The notes: generated by a model not told the origin, from the letters alone. Positions 1 through 7,521 are shown, counted from the stretch's first letter. The stretch is DNA of 64,000 nt from an uncultured Clostridia bacterium (GCA_934476675.1 CAKSOE010000002.1:1-64000), one strand, 5' to 3'. Numbers and translations are program-made.

Positions 1-3
1 ACA

Positions 4-30
4 AAGAAAAAGCACCGCTTTTGCGGTGCT
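4..30 (-). terminator. Intrinsic terminator of tRNA-Arg
   Basis: An 8-bp perfect stem (11-18 with 23-30, loop TTTT) is extended by A/T pairs. Read on the minus strand it is followed by TTTTCTTTG. It lies directly after the CCA end of the minus-strand tRNA, so it should end that transcript. Confidence 0.85.
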
Positions 31-32
31 TT

Positions 33-109
33 TGGCGTCGCTAAGAGGATTCGAACCTCCGGCCTACCGCTTAGGAGGCGGTCGCTCTATCCTGCTGAGC
101 TATAACGAC
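33..109 (-). tRNA. tRNA-Arg (anticodon CCT)
   Basis: The minus strand folds into a complete cloverleaf: acceptor GTCGTTA/TAGCGAC, D stem GCTC/GAGC, anticodon stem ACCGC/GCGGT with loop CTCCTAA (anticodon CCT, reading AGG), and T arm GGAGG-TTCGAAT-CCTCT. The discriminator is G and the CCA end is encoded (33-35). All stems pair, so the gene appears intact. Confidence 0.95.
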
Positions 110-208
110 ACATAACAGTATTTTTATTATAACACATTAAAATAAAAAAATCAATTACCAAAAGCGAAAAAAATAAAAACTTTTGAAAAAAATAGATTGT
201 ACAAAATT

Positions 209-225
209 TGCATTTACAAAATGCA
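209..225. promoter_or_regulatory. Perfect inverted repeat over the leuC promoter
   Basis: TGCATTT (209-215) and AAATGCA (219-225) form a perfect 7-bp inverted repeat around ACA. The repeat covers the -35 box of the leuC promoter. This placement suits a repressor operator; the protein is unknown. Confidence 0.4.
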
Positions 226-241
226 TTATATGTAGTATAAT
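213..241 (+). promoter_or_regulatory. Sigma-A promoter of leuCDB
   Basis: -35 TTTACA (213-218) and -10 TATAAT (236-241) are separated by 17 nt, about 70 bp before the leuC start. The leader is too short for a leucine T-box or a leucine-rich attenuator peptide, and neither is visible. Confidence 0.7.
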
Positions 242-308
242 AATAAGAAAAACTAATATAGGACAGACTGTATTTATGCCGTATAAGACGGCGGAACGGA
301 GGATTATT

Positions 309-1571
309 ATGGGAATGACCATGACCCAGAAGATTTTGGCAAAGGCTTCGGGACAGGCTTCGGTAAAAGCCGGAGATTTGATTATGGCAAATCTCAATCT
401 TGTATTGGGAAATGACATTACAAGTCCGGTAGCAATAAGAGAGTTTGAAAAATTCGGAATAGAGTCGGTTTTCGACAAAACAAAAATTGCACTTGTGCCG
501 GATCATTTTACACCGAATAAGGATATAAAATCTGCACAGCAGGCTCTGGCAGTGAGAAATTTTGCAGCTGAAAATGATATTTTAAATTATTTTGAAGTCG
601 GTGAAGTGGGAATCGAACACGCACTTTTGCCCGAAAAAGGCTTGGTTGTGGCAGGAGATGTCGTAATCGGAGCAGATTCGCATACCTGTACATACGGCGC
701 ATTGGGCGCATTTTCGACAGGTGTAGGCTCAACGGATATGGCAGCCGGAATGGCAACCGGAAGGGCATGGTTCAAAGTGCCGGAGGCTATAAAATTTAAC
801 CTCACCGGAAAACTCAATAAATATGTGAGCGGCAAGGATTTAATTCTTTACATCATAGGTAAAATCGGCGTTGACGGTGCGCTTTACAAAAGCATGGAAT
901 TTACTGGAGACGGTATGCATTCGCTTACCATGGACGACAGATTTACAATAGCCAATATGGCGATTGAAGCCGGAGCGAAGAACGGTATATTTGAAGTGGA
1001 TGAAAAAACGACTGAATATATGAAAGAACACTCCGACCGTGAATACACGGTATTTACAGCAGATGATGATGCGGAATATACGGAGGTTATTGATATAAAT
1101 CTTGCAGAGGTTCCGCACACTGTTGCATTTCCGCACCTGCCGGAAAATGCAAGAACCCCCGAGAACTGGGGCGATGTAGCTATCGACCAGGTGGTTATCG
1201 GTTCTTGTACAAACGGAAGATTATCGGATTTGCAGCACGCGGCACAGATTTTAAAAGGCAAAAAGGTTAAAAAGGGAATAAGAGCGATTATCTTCCCGGC
1301 AACACAGAAAATATACCTTGACGCATTAAAGGACGGAACTCTGCAAACTCTTGTTGAGGCAGGCTGCGTAATTTCCGCACCGACCTGCGGCCCGTGTCTG
1401 GGAGGACATATGGGTATTCTGGCAGAGGGCGAAAGATGCGTTTCGACCACAAACAGAAACTTTGTCGGCAGAATGGGACACGTTGAGAGTGAAGTTTATC
1501 TTGCAAGTCCCGAGGTGGCGGCGGCAAGCGCGGTAACGGGCAAAATTACCGCACCCGGGGAAATAATGTAA
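309..1571 (+). CDS. leuC: 3-isopropylmalate dehydratase, large subunit
   Basis: LeuC joins LeuD to isomerise 2-isopropylmalate to 3-isopropylmalate in leucine synthesis. The 420-residue protein has the aconitase-fold iron-sulfur ligands in IGSCTNGR and PTCGPCLGGHMG, and the GADSHTCTYGALG segment. The length fits the 418-420 residue LeuC class rather than the longer enterobacterial type. The frame is open upstream, but the start is placed at ATG 309 because GGAGG (298-302) lies just before it and the family N-terminus TMTQKIL begins here. It is the first gene of leuCDB. Confidence 0.95.
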   Translation: MGMTMTQKILAKASGQASVKAGDLIMANLNLVLGNDITSPVAIREFEKFGIESVFDKTKIALVPDHFTPNKDIKSAQQALAVRNFAAENDILNYFEVGEVGIEHALLPEKGLVVAGDVVIGADSHTCTYGALGAFSTGVGSTDMAAGMATGRAWFKVPEAIKFNLTGKLNKYVSGKDLILYIIGKIGVDGALYKSMEFTGDGMHSLTMDDRFTIANMAIEAGAKNGIFEVDEKTTEYMKEHSDREYTVFTADDDAEYTEVIDINLAEVPHTVAFPHLPENARTPENWGDVAIDQVVIGSCTNGRLSDLQHAAQILKGKKVKKGIRAIIFPATQKIYLDALKDGTLQTLVEAGCVISAPTCGPCLGGHMGILAEGERCVSTTNRNFVGRMGHVESEVYLASPEVAAASAVTGKITAPGEIM

Positions 1572-1587
1572 ACGGAGGGTAATTGTT

Positions 1588-2079
1588 ATGAAAGCAGAAG
1601 GAAAGGTTATTAAATTTGGCGATAATATAGACACCGATGTTATAATTCCGGCGAGATACCTTAATACGTCATTGCCGGAGGAGTTGGCAAAGCATTGTAT
1701 GGAGGACATTGACAAGGAGTTCGTAAGCCGAGTAAATAAAGGCGACATAATGGTCGGTGGCGCAAATTTCGGCTGCGGTTCTTCAAGAGAACACGCTCCG
1801 ATTGCTATTAAAGCAAGCGGAATTTCGTGCGTTATTGCGGAAAGCTTTGCGAGAATATTTTTCAGAAATTCAATAAATATCGGTCTGCCTATTCTTGAAT
1901 GTCCGGAAGCGTCAAAGGATATTGATGAGGGCGACGAAGTGTCGGTTAATTTCGATACGGGCGTGATTACGAATAAAACAAAAAATAAGGAATACAAAGC
2001 GGCGGCTTTTCCGCCGTTTATGCAGCAGCTTATAAATGCCGGCGGACTTGTAAGCTATATCAAGGAGGGAAACGTATAA
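1588..2079 (+). CDS. leuD: 3-isopropylmalate dehydratase, small subunit
   Basis: LeuD is the swivelling small subunit that completes the active site of LeuC. The 163-residue product shows the family start (GKVIKFGDNIDTDVIIP) and the substrate-loop motif GCGSSREHAP. A GGAGGG site precedes ATG 1588. It lies 16 nt after leuC, and its stop codon overlaps the leuB start by one base (TAATG), which points to translational coupling. Confidence 0.95.
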   Translation: MKAEGKVIKFGDNIDTDVIIPARYLNTSLPEELAKHCMEDIDKEFVSRVNKGDIMVGGANFGCGSSREHAPIAIKASGISCVIAESFARIFFRNSINIGLPILECPEASKDIDEGDEVSVNFDTGVITNKTKNKEYKAAAFPPFMQQLINAGGLVSYIKEGNV

Positions 2080-3140
2080 TGAGCGAGTTTAATATTGCTG
2101 TTATAAAGGGCGACGGAATCGGTCCGGAAATTGTAGAGGGTGCGCAGACTGTGCTTGACGCCGTTTCCGGAAAATACGGTCACAAATTCAATTATACCGA
2201 TGTGTATATGGGAGGCTGTGCAATCGATAAGTTTGGTGAGCCGCTTCCGCAGAAGACTATCGATATATGCAAAAAGAGCGACAGCGTTCTTTTGGGTGCG
2301 GTAGGCGGCCCGAAGTGGGATAACTGCCCCCAAAGACCCGAAGCCGGACTTTTGGGCATAAGAAAAGCATTGGAACTTTATGCAAATCTGCGTCCGTCAA
2401 TTCTTAAAGCGCCGCTTAAAGCAGCATCACCGCTTAAAGACGAAAAGCTGGAAAACGGACTTGACGTGATGGTTGTGCGTGAGCTTACGGGCGGAATTTA
2501 TTTCGGCGAGCGCCACAAGGCAGAGGACGGTTCATGGGCAAGCGATGAAGAAAAATACAGCGTTGAAGAAGTAAAAAGAATAGGAAAAATCGCATTTGAA
2601 ACCGCAATGCTCAGAAATAAAAGACTTGTTTCGGTTGATAAGGCGAATGTCCTTGAATCATCAAGGCTTTGGAGAAAAACCATAACCGAAATGTCAAAGG
2701 ATTATCCCGAGGTAAGCCTGTCTCATATGTATGTAGACAATGCCGCAATGCAGCTGGCAATTAACCCGTCACAGTTTGACGTTATCGTAACATCAAATAT
2801 TTTCGGCGACATTCTTTCGGATTTGTCATCGGCTATCGCAGGCTCGATTGGTATGCTTCCGTCTGCGTCGCTCGGCGCGTCAAAATGCGGAATGTATGAA
2901 CCTATTCACGGCAGCGCACCGGATATTGCGGGTATGGATATTGCAAATCCTATCGCAACGATTATAAGTGCGGCAATGATGCTTGAAATGTCGTTCGGAC
3001 TGAGCGATGAAGCAAAGGCAATTAATGCGGCGGTTGACAAGGTTCTTGACATGGGATACCGCACAACCGATATTATGTCGGACGGCATGAAAAAAGTCGG
3101 ATGCAGGGAAATGGCACGTCTGATTGCGGAAAATATATAA
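2079..3140 (+). CDS. leuB: 3-isopropylmalate dehydrogenase
   Basis: LeuB oxidatively decarboxylates 3-isopropylmalate to 2-oxoisocaproate using NAD+. The 353-residue protein carries the hallmarks of the family: IKGDGIGPEIV at the N-terminus, GAVGGPKWD, the substrate arginines in LRPSILK, VDKANVLESSRLWR, the metal-site segment SNIFGDILSD and the NAD loop YEPIHGSAPDIAG. The ribosome site AAGGAGG lies inside the end of leuD. It closes the leu operon; leuA is not in the window. Confidence 0.95.
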   Translation: MSEFNIAVIKGDGIGPEIVEGAQTVLDAVSGKYGHKFNYTDVYMGGCAIDKFGEPLPQKTIDICKKSDSVLLGAVGGPKWDNCPQRPEAGLLGIRKALELYANLRPSILKAPLKAASPLKDEKLENGLDVMVVRELTGGIYFGERHKAEDGSWASDEEKYSVEEVKRIGKIAFETAMLRNKRLVSVDKANVLESSRLWRKTITEMSKDYPEVSLSHMYVDNAAMQLAINPSQFDVIVTSNIFGDILSDLSSAIAGSIGMLPSASLGASKCGMYEPIHGSAPDIAGMDIANPIATIISAAMMLEMSFGLSDEAKAINAAVDKVLDMGYRTTDIMSDGMKKVGCREMARLIAENI

Positions 3141-3180
3141 AACTTTACCGATTTTTGTTAAATAATTTTTTGCAAAAAAT

Positions 3181-3211
3181 TGTATAAACTCCCGAGGTCT
3201 TACAAACACTA
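3181..3211 (+). promoter_or_regulatory. Possible sigma-G-type promoter of spoVT
   Basis: TGTATA (3181-3186) and AACACTA (3205-3211), 18 nt apart, resemble the forespore sigma-G elements TGAATA and CATACTA (5/6 and 5/7). spoVT is sigma-G dependent in Bacillus. The match is partial, so this is suggestive only. Confidence 0.35.
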
Positions 3212-3254
3212 AGTTTGCGATTAAAATCCTAAAAGGCAAGAAGGAGTTAAATAT

Positions 3255-3791
3255 ATGAAGGCTACTGGAATTGTAAGAAGAATAGATGACTTGGGCAGAG
3301 TGGTAATTCCGAAAGAAATAAGACGTACTATGAGAATACGAGAGGGAGATCCGCTTGAAATTTATACCGAAAAGGACGGAGAGGTGATTTTCAAAAAATA
3401 TTCTCCGATAGGCGAGCTGGGCGATTTTGCCGCAAACTATGCGGAAACGCTTGCACTTTCGAGCGGTCAATGCGCCTGCATAACCGACCGTGACAGTGTT
3501 ATTGCCGTTTCGGGAATACCGAAAAAAGAGCTTATGGAAAAGCCTGTTTCGGCTGAGCTTGAAAATGTTATGAACGATAAAATCACCGTAACATATGAGT
3601 CGGGCAAGATAATCAATGTTGCCGACGGAAACGACAAATATAATGCCGGAGTGGTTGTACCGATTGTTTCGGAGGGAGATACGATAGGATCTGTTTTGTT
3701 CATCATGAAGGACGGGGAAAAGCCGTCGGAGGTGGAAACCAAGCTTGCGGAATCAGCCGCAAGATTTTTGGGCAGACACATGGAGGGCTGA
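3255..3791 (+). CDS. spoVT: Stage V sporulation protein T (AbrB-family regulator)
   Basis: SpoVT is a DNA-binding regulator of forespore genes. The 178-residue protein has an N-terminal AbrB/MazE-like swapped-hairpin domain (residues 1-50; motif TGIVRRIDDLGRVVIPKEIRR) and a C-terminal GAF-like domain (about 55-178), the two-domain plan and length of SpoVT and unlike the shorter AbrB. AAGGAG precedes ATG 3255 by 7 nt. It is a single gene between the leu operon and a lipoprotein gene, and is good evidence that the host sporulates. Confidence 0.9.
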   Translation: MKATGIVRRIDDLGRVVIPKEIRRTMRIREGDPLEIYTEKDGEVIFKKYSPIGELGDFAANYAETLALSSGQCACITDRDSVIAVSGIPKKELMEKPVSAELENVMNDKITVTYESGKIINVADGNDKYNAGVVVPIVSEGDTIGSVLFIMKDGEKPSEVETKLAESAARFLGRHMEG

Positions 3792-3809
3792 TGGAGTTGG
3801 TTTGATTTG

Positions 3810-3849
3810 CGGACGGAATACGCCGAAATTGCTTGGTGTGTTTCGTCCG
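3810..3849 (+). terminator. Hairpin after spoVT
   Basis: A 15-bp stem (3810-3824 with 3835-3849, three G-U pairs, 10-nt loop) lies 19 nt after spoVT. Only three T residues follow directly, so termination may be partial. Confidence 0.55.
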
Positions 3850-3906
3850 TTTGACGTTGAAATTTACATAAAATATTAACACAGTGTAAAGAATTCGGTC
3901 AAAAAC

Positions 3907-3935
3907 TTGATTTTTGGGGCAGTGTGTGGTAGTAT
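3907..3935 (+). promoter_or_regulatory. Sigma-A promoter of the lipoprotein gene
   Basis: TTGATT (3907-3912) and TAGTAT (3930-3935) are 17 nt apart and 35 nt upstream of the lipoprotein start. Confidence 0.5.
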
Positions 3936-3969
3936 ATGACGTGAAATCAGATGAAAGGATGTTATAATT

Positions 3970-4569
3970 ATGAAAAAAGGTTTTATAGCGGCTCTGGCGC
4001 TGATTATGGCGCTGTCATTTGCAGGCTGCGGAAATAAAAAGAATACGGCAAACAGCAGTAAGAGTACGGATACACCGACTGAGGAAAAGACAGTACAGCA
4101 GCAGCTGGACGATTTCGGCAAAGATGCGTCGGATAATGCCGATATGAAAAAAGTTGACGGCAAAGAGCTGAAAGAAGAAAAGACGGAGAACAGCGCACCG
4201 ACCGAAAATACAATCGGAAGCTATGATGTTTCGGTAGACGATGCAAAGGTTATAGATTATGACGGCAATAAGGTGGTGCTTGTATCTTTCGGATTTAAGA
4301 ATAATTCGGACAGCGAGGTTAATTTTTCGGGAGTAACCGTTGTTGATGCCGAGCAGAACGGTTCTTCACTGGCTCCGACTGTTGTAAACAATGTAGAGGG
4401 CTTTGACAGCACTACTCTTGCGCAGAATATAGGAAAAGGCAAAAAGATAACCGTTCAGAGAGCATACAGGTTGTCGGACGAGGAAAATCCCGTTACCATA
4501 AGCGTCAGAGCGTTTGACTCAAACGCACAGGGAAATGAAAGTGTTTCAAAGACGTTTAATGTTAAATAA
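3970..4569 (+). CDS. Lipoprotein with an immunoglobulin-like domain (DUF5067/DUF4352-like)
   Basis: The 199-residue protein begins with a lipoprotein signal peptide whose lipobox FAGC puts the lipidated cysteine at residue 20. A charged, low-complexity linker (21-75) follows. The C-terminal domain (about 78-199) has alternating beta-strand patterns such as KVVLVSFGFKNNSDSEVNF, typical of the DUF5067/DUF4352 group of Firmicute lipoproteins. The family assignment rests on pattern only and no function is known. It should sit on the outer face of the membrane. Confidence 0.75.
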   Translation: MKKGFIAALALIMALSFAGCGNKKNTANSSKSTDTPTEEKTVQQQLDDFGKDASDNADMKKVDGKELKEEKTENSAPTENTIGSYDVSVDDAKVIDYDGNKVVLVSFGFKNNSDSEVNFSGVTVVDAEQNGSSLAPTVVNNVEGFDSTTLAQNIGKGKKITVQRAYRLSDEENPVTISVRAFDSNAQGNESVSKTFNVK

Positions 4570-4593
4570 ATTTGAGGAAAGGGCGCGCATATT

Positions 4594-4770
4594 ATGAATA
4601 TTCCGAAGGATCCGGCGATACTTTTAAGCTTTGTGAATACAAAGCTCAGGGATTTTTATCCGTCACTTGACGAAATGTGCAGTGATTTGGGCGCTGACAG
4701 AGCGGAAATAGAAAAATCACTTGCGGCAATCGGTTACGCCTATAATTCGGGCAGGAATGTATTTATTTGA
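4594..4770 (+). CDS. DUF4250 family small protein
   Basis: This 58-residue gene is short but convincing: NIPKDPAILLSFVNTKLRDF, then SLDEMCSDLG and IGYAYNSGRNVFI, match the small Firmicute family DUF4250. The predicted helices resemble a helix-turn-helix fold, but the function is unknown. GAGGAAAGG lies upstream, and the gene lies 24 nt after the lipoprotein gene and 17 nt before the CYTH gene, so the three are probably co-transcribed. Confidence 0.8.
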   Translation: MNIPKDPAILLSFVNTKLRDFYPSLDEMCSDLGADRAEIEKSLAAIGYAYNSGRNVFI

Positions 4771-4787
4771 GCGTGTATAAATGAAAA

Positions 4788-5330
4788 ATGCTTGAAAAAG
4801 AATACAAATGTATAATTGACGAAGAAACTTATAACAGAATTAAGGGGAAATATAAGTGGAATCATGTTTTTGAGCAGACAAACCATTATTATTTCGATGT
4901 ATCCGGTGAACTGTCGGGGAAGAATGTAACGGTGCGTGTCCGTGAAAAGGACGGCACGAAAAAATTACAGATAAAGAAGCACAGAAAAAATGCTGACGCG
5001 CTTCAGATTTGCGAAGAAAGCGAATTTGACATTGACAGCGTGCCGGAGGTTATTGAAAATGGCGAAAAATTTGTCGGAGAAAAGACGGGCAGACTTGTCA
5101 ATATAGGTGCGCTCACCACTCTGCGCAATAGCTGTATGTGGAACGAAACAACCGAGATTTGTCTGGATAAAAGCGATTATGCCGGCTGTACCGATTACGA
5201 AATTGAGGTTGAATATACAGGAGAAGCGCCGACGGTTCTTGTGGAAGAGCTTAAAAGATACGGAGCGCTTTTTGCAGGAAAACCACTGGGAAAATATTCG
5301 AGATTTTTAAGAAAACTGAAAGAAAAATAG
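4788..5330 (+). CDS. CYTH domain protein (triphosphate tunnel metalloenzyme)
   Basis: CYTH proteins bind triphosphorylated substrates inside an eight-strand beta tunnel. The 180-residue protein has the signature ExExK at the N-terminus (EKEYK), the tunnel strands VRVREKDG and LQIKKH, the acidic strand YEIEVEY, and the terminal GKYSRFLRK. This resembles Bacillus YjbK and bacterial triphosphatases; the substrate cannot be told. ATG 4788 has no strong ribosome site, so it may be coupled to the preceding gene. Confidence 0.85.
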   Translation: MLEKEYKCIIDEETYNRIKGKYKWNHVFEQTNHYYFDVSGELSGKNVTVRVREKDGTKKLQIKKHRKNADALQICEESEFDIDSVPEVIENGEKFVGEKTGRLVNIGALTTLRNSCMWNETTEICLDKSDYAGCTDYEIEVEYTGEAPTVLVEELKRYGALFAGKPLGKYSRFLRKLKEK

Positions 5331-5331
5331 G

Positions 5332-5362
5332 GGGCTGTTTTTTTACAGCTCCGATTTTTTTC
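5332..5362 (+). terminator. Intrinsic terminator after the CYTH gene
   Basis: GGGGCTGT pairs with ACAGCTCC (one G-U) around a T-rich loop, followed by GA and seven T residues (5356-5362). Confidence 0.85.
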
Positions 5363-5397
5363 GGGATAACTTTTTTTGAAAAATATGCAAAAAAGGT

Positions 5398-5425
5398 TTG
5401 ACAAAATTTTAAAATATAGTATAAT
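5398..5425 (+). promoter_or_regulatory. Sigma-A promoter of mgtE
   Basis: Consensus TTGACA (5398-5403) and TATAAT (5420-5425) with a 16-nt spacer. Transcription should start near 5432, giving a leader of about 185 nt before mgtE. Confidence 0.85.
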
Positions 5426-5431
5426 ATATGT

Positions 5432-5616
5432 AGAGCCGTTTTTCGGCAATATAGTATAAAACGAGGTGGAATTATAAGTGGACACATATCGAAGTAGGAG
5501 AGGCGAAAATTCTCCTGTACCGAAGCATTGATTACAAAGACGTAAATCTTATAGTTTTCTTCACCTTGGAGAATTTACGCCCTTCTTACAAGCAAACAAT
5601 GTAAGGAGGATTTATT
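5432..5616 (+). promoter_or_regulatory. Structured mgtE leader, candidate translational switch
   Basis: Two folds of this leader exclude each other. In one, 5581-5590 pairs with 5600-5609 (10 bp, one G-U) and buries the mgtE ribosome site AAGGAGG (5603-5609). In the other, 5494-5515 pairs with 5568-5589 (20 of 22 positions, two of them G-U), which uses the same 5581-5589 strand and frees the ribosome site. A local helix (5496-5501 with 5511-5516) and CGTAAAT (5541-5547) with ATTTACG (5573-5579) are further alternatives. A 17-codon ORF covers the whole upstream arm. It does not show the conserved core of the ykoK M-box. Confidence 0.6.
5478..5531 (+). CDS. Possible leader peptide upstream of mgtE
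   Basis: A GTG codon at 5478 follows GAGGTGG (5463-5469) by 8 nt and opens a 17-codon frame ending TGA at 5531; the peptide would be MDTYRSRRGENSPVPKH. Its codons contain the complete 5' arm (5494-5515) of the long-range leader helix. A ribosome moving or stalled here would control that helix. Short leader peptides regulate mgtA in enterobacteria; the parallel is inferred and no homolog is recognised. Confidence 0.4.
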   Translation: MDTYRSRRGENSPVPKH

Positions 5617-6987
5617 TTGAAAGATGAACTTTTGCAAGTCGAGGAGTTTATTTCACAGCTTCTCAAAGAAAAGAAGTACGCTGTCTTAAAGCAGACGCTT
5701 TCGGATCTTCACCCTGCGGACGCAAGTGCGATTTTTGAGGATTTGTTTGAAGAAATGACGGACGAAAAGGACTTACTTATCCTGTTCCGTCTGTTGCCGA
5801 AGGATTTGGCGGCGGAAACATTTTCGTTCATGAACAGCGATATGCAGGAGCAGCTGATGAATCTTTTTTCCGATAAGGAAATGAAAGAGGTGCTCGAGCA
5901 GTCGTTTATTGACGACACGGTTGACCTTATTGAAGAAATGCCCGCAAATGTTGTAAAGAGAATTTTGCAGAACTCCAATCCGCAGACTCGCCAGGAGATT
6001 AATCAGATTCTTAAATATCCGGCGGATTCTGCCGGAAGCATTATGACTACGGAATATATCAGCCTGCGGCCGACCATGACCGTAGATGATGCTTTCACAC
6101 GCATACGGCGCGTCGGCAGCAATAAGGAGACGATTTATACCTGTTATGTTACGCTTGAAAACAGAAAACTTATAGGTATGGTGTCGGTAAAGGATTTGTT
6201 AAGCTCGGAGTACGAGGACAAAATCCGCGATATAATGGAAACAAACCTTGTCTATGTCGAAACAGATACGGATAAGGAGGAGGTTGCAGCAACCGCGTCA
6301 AAGTACGATTTTCTTGCAGTTCCGGTGGTAGATAAGGAACGCAGACTGGTCGGAATTGTCACAATCGACGACGTTATTGATGTCATTCAGGATGAGAACA
6401 CAGAGGATATTGAAAAGATGGCGGCTATGCTGCCGTCCGAAAAGCCGTATCTGCGTACCTCTGTGTTTACAACATGGAAACAGAGAATACCGTGGCTCTT
6501 ACTGCTTATGATTTCGGCGACCTTTACCGGAAAAATCATTAATTCATTCCAGGACGCGCTTGCCGCAAATGCAGCGCTGACGGCGTTTATCCCGATGCTT
6601 ATGGATACGGGAGGAAATTCGGGAAGTCAGGCATCGGTTACGATTATCCGCGGTATGTCGCTTGATGAAATAGAATTTTCGGATATTTTCAGAATTATAT
6701 GGAAAGAATTAAGAGTGGCGATTTTGTGCGGTGCAACGCTTGCGGTGTGTAATTTTGTAAAGCTTTTGATAGTTGACCGTGTAACGATGCCGGTTGCTAT
6801 GATTGTATGTCTTACATTGGTAATCACTGTAATTATGGCTAAGTTTATAGGCTGTACTTTGCCTATGCTTGCAAAAAAGGCAGGCTTTGACCCGGCTGTT
6901 ATGGCGAGTCCGTTTATTACAACAATAGTTGACGCGCTTTCGCTTATTGTATATTTTACGATAGCTACCAGGCTGTTCGGAGTGTAA
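5617..6987 (+). CDS. mgtE: Magnesium transporter MgtE
   Basis: MgtE is a Mg2+-gated magnesium channel of the cell membrane. The 456-residue protein has the N-terminal helical superhelix domain (about 1-130), two CBS domains (about 135-260, starting near SAGSIMTTEYISLRP) and five membrane helices from about 285, with the pore-loop motif PMLMDTGGNSGSQ. Translation starts at TTG 5617, 7 nt after AAGGAGG, and the product begins MKDELLQVEEF. The upstream leader can hide that ribosome site, so control by Mg2+ or by leader translation is plausible. Confidence 0.95.
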   Translation: MKDELLQVEEFISQLLKEKKYAVLKQTLSDLHPADASAIFEDLFEEMTDEKDLLILFRLLPKDLAAETFSFMNSDMQEQLMNLFSDKEMKEVLEQSFIDDTVDLIEEMPANVVKRILQNSNPQTRQEINQILKYPADSAGSIMTTEYISLRPTMTVDDAFTRIRRVGSNKETIYTCYVTLENRKLIGMVSVKDLLSSEYEDKIRDIMETNLVYVETDTDKEEVAATASKYDFLAVPVVDKERRLVGIVTIDDVIDVIQDENTEDIEKMAAMLPSEKPYLRTSVFTTWKQRIPWLLLLMISATFTGKIINSFQDALAANAALTAFIPMLMDTGGNSGSQASVTIIRGMSLDEIEFSDIFRIIWKELRVAILCGATLAVCNFVKLLIVDRVTMPVAMIVCLTLVITVIMAKFIGCTLPMLAKKAGFDPAVMASPFITTIVDALSLIVYFTIATRLFGV

Positions 6988-6992
6988 TAATT

Positions 6993-7026
6993 ATGGGGCT
7001 GTAAAAAGTGTTTTTTATAGCCCCAT
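6993..7026 (+). terminator. Hairpin after mgtE
   Basis: ATGGGGCTGTAAAA (6993-7006) pairs with TTTTATAGCCCCAT (7013-7026), 14 bp with one G-U. It lies 5 nt after mgtE. No T-run follows, so it may work as a 3'-end stabiliser or a weak terminator. Confidence 0.55.
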
Positions 7027-7061
7027 AACATGAAAAAAACTACGAAAAACATAAAAAATGT

Positions 7062-7090
7062 TTGACAATTCATTATTTGTGTGATATAAT
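7062..7090 (+). promoter_or_regulatory. Promoter of tRNA-Ser
   Basis: Perfect TTGACA (7062-7067) and TATAAT (7085-7090) with a 17-nt spacer, 15 nt before the tRNA. Confidence 0.9.
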
Positions 7091-7105
7091 ATCAAGTGCA
7101 GTTTC

Positions 7106-7193
7106 GGAGGGGTGGCCGAGCGGCTGAAGGCGCAGCATTGGAAATGCTGTGATGTGAAAGCATCCGTGGGTTCAAATCCCATCCCTTCCTCCA
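7106..7193 (+). tRNA. tRNA-Ser (anticodon GGA)
   Basis: The 88-nt gene has acceptor GGAGGGG/CCCTTCC (one G-U), anticodon loop TTGGAAA (anticodon GGA), the long class II variable arm (GATG/CATC) and T arm GTGGG-TTCAAAT-CCCAT, with CCA encoded at 7191-7193. The discriminator position before CCA is T, whereas bacterial tRNA-Ser normally has G. Confidence 0.93.
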
Positions 7194-7195
7194 CA

Positions 7196-7239
7196 TAATG
7201 ACTTCAATTTTTATAAAAAGTTGGAGTCATTATTTTTTT
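7196..7239 (+). terminator. Terminator of tRNA-Ser
   Basis: TAATGACTTCAA (7196-7207) pairs with TTGGAGTCATTA (7221-7232), followed by seven T residues. Confidence 0.88.
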
Positions 7240-7480
7240 GCTTAAATCAATGGTTTCGGCCTTTTTATGCTTTCATAGGCCCGTCTTGGAGCGCTCCCGA
7301 TGATGGATTTTTGTTTGTTTCAAGAAAACATATTATACGAAAAGATTTCTTTTGGCACAAAAAGTTTTCTTGTGATATAAAAAGATTTCCTATGATGGCT
7401 TTACTTGCATCTTTCCGTTTTGATGAAGCGTTAGACAGACTACAGTCAAATTTAAAGAAAGTTACGGTTTAAAATGCAAA
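7240..7480. other. Non-coding stretch after tRNA-Ser
   Basis: An open frame crosses this stretch from inside the tRNA terminator to 7472, but it has no ribosome site, no recognisable homology and uneven composition. I see no supported gene here; given the transposase scrap next door it may be decayed DNA. Confidence 0.5.
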
Positions 7481-7509
7481 ACAAGGAGTTCATAAACTGA
7501 ACTCCTTGT
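7481..7509. repeat. Inverted-repeat hairpin
   Basis: ACAAGGAGTTC (7481-7491) and GAACTCCTTGT (7499-7509) form a perfect 11-bp stem. It lies between the tRNA-Ser and the transposase remnant; a terminator or an element end are both possible. Confidence 0.5.
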
Positions 7510-7521
7510 CAGCTTGTAGAT

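Noticed and set aside
242..308. T-box or leucine attenuator before leuC
   Set aside because: The leader is only about 60 nt, without a specifier loop, T-box sequence or leucine-rich peptide.
5432..5616. mgtE leader as a classic M-box (ykoK) riboswitch
   Set aside because: The conserved M-box segments at the 5' and 3' ends and the usual length are not visible. It is described as an unassigned structured leader instead.
7221..7472. 83-codon open frame after tRNA-Ser
   Set aside because: It starts inside the tRNA terminator, has no ribosome site and matches no family I recognise.
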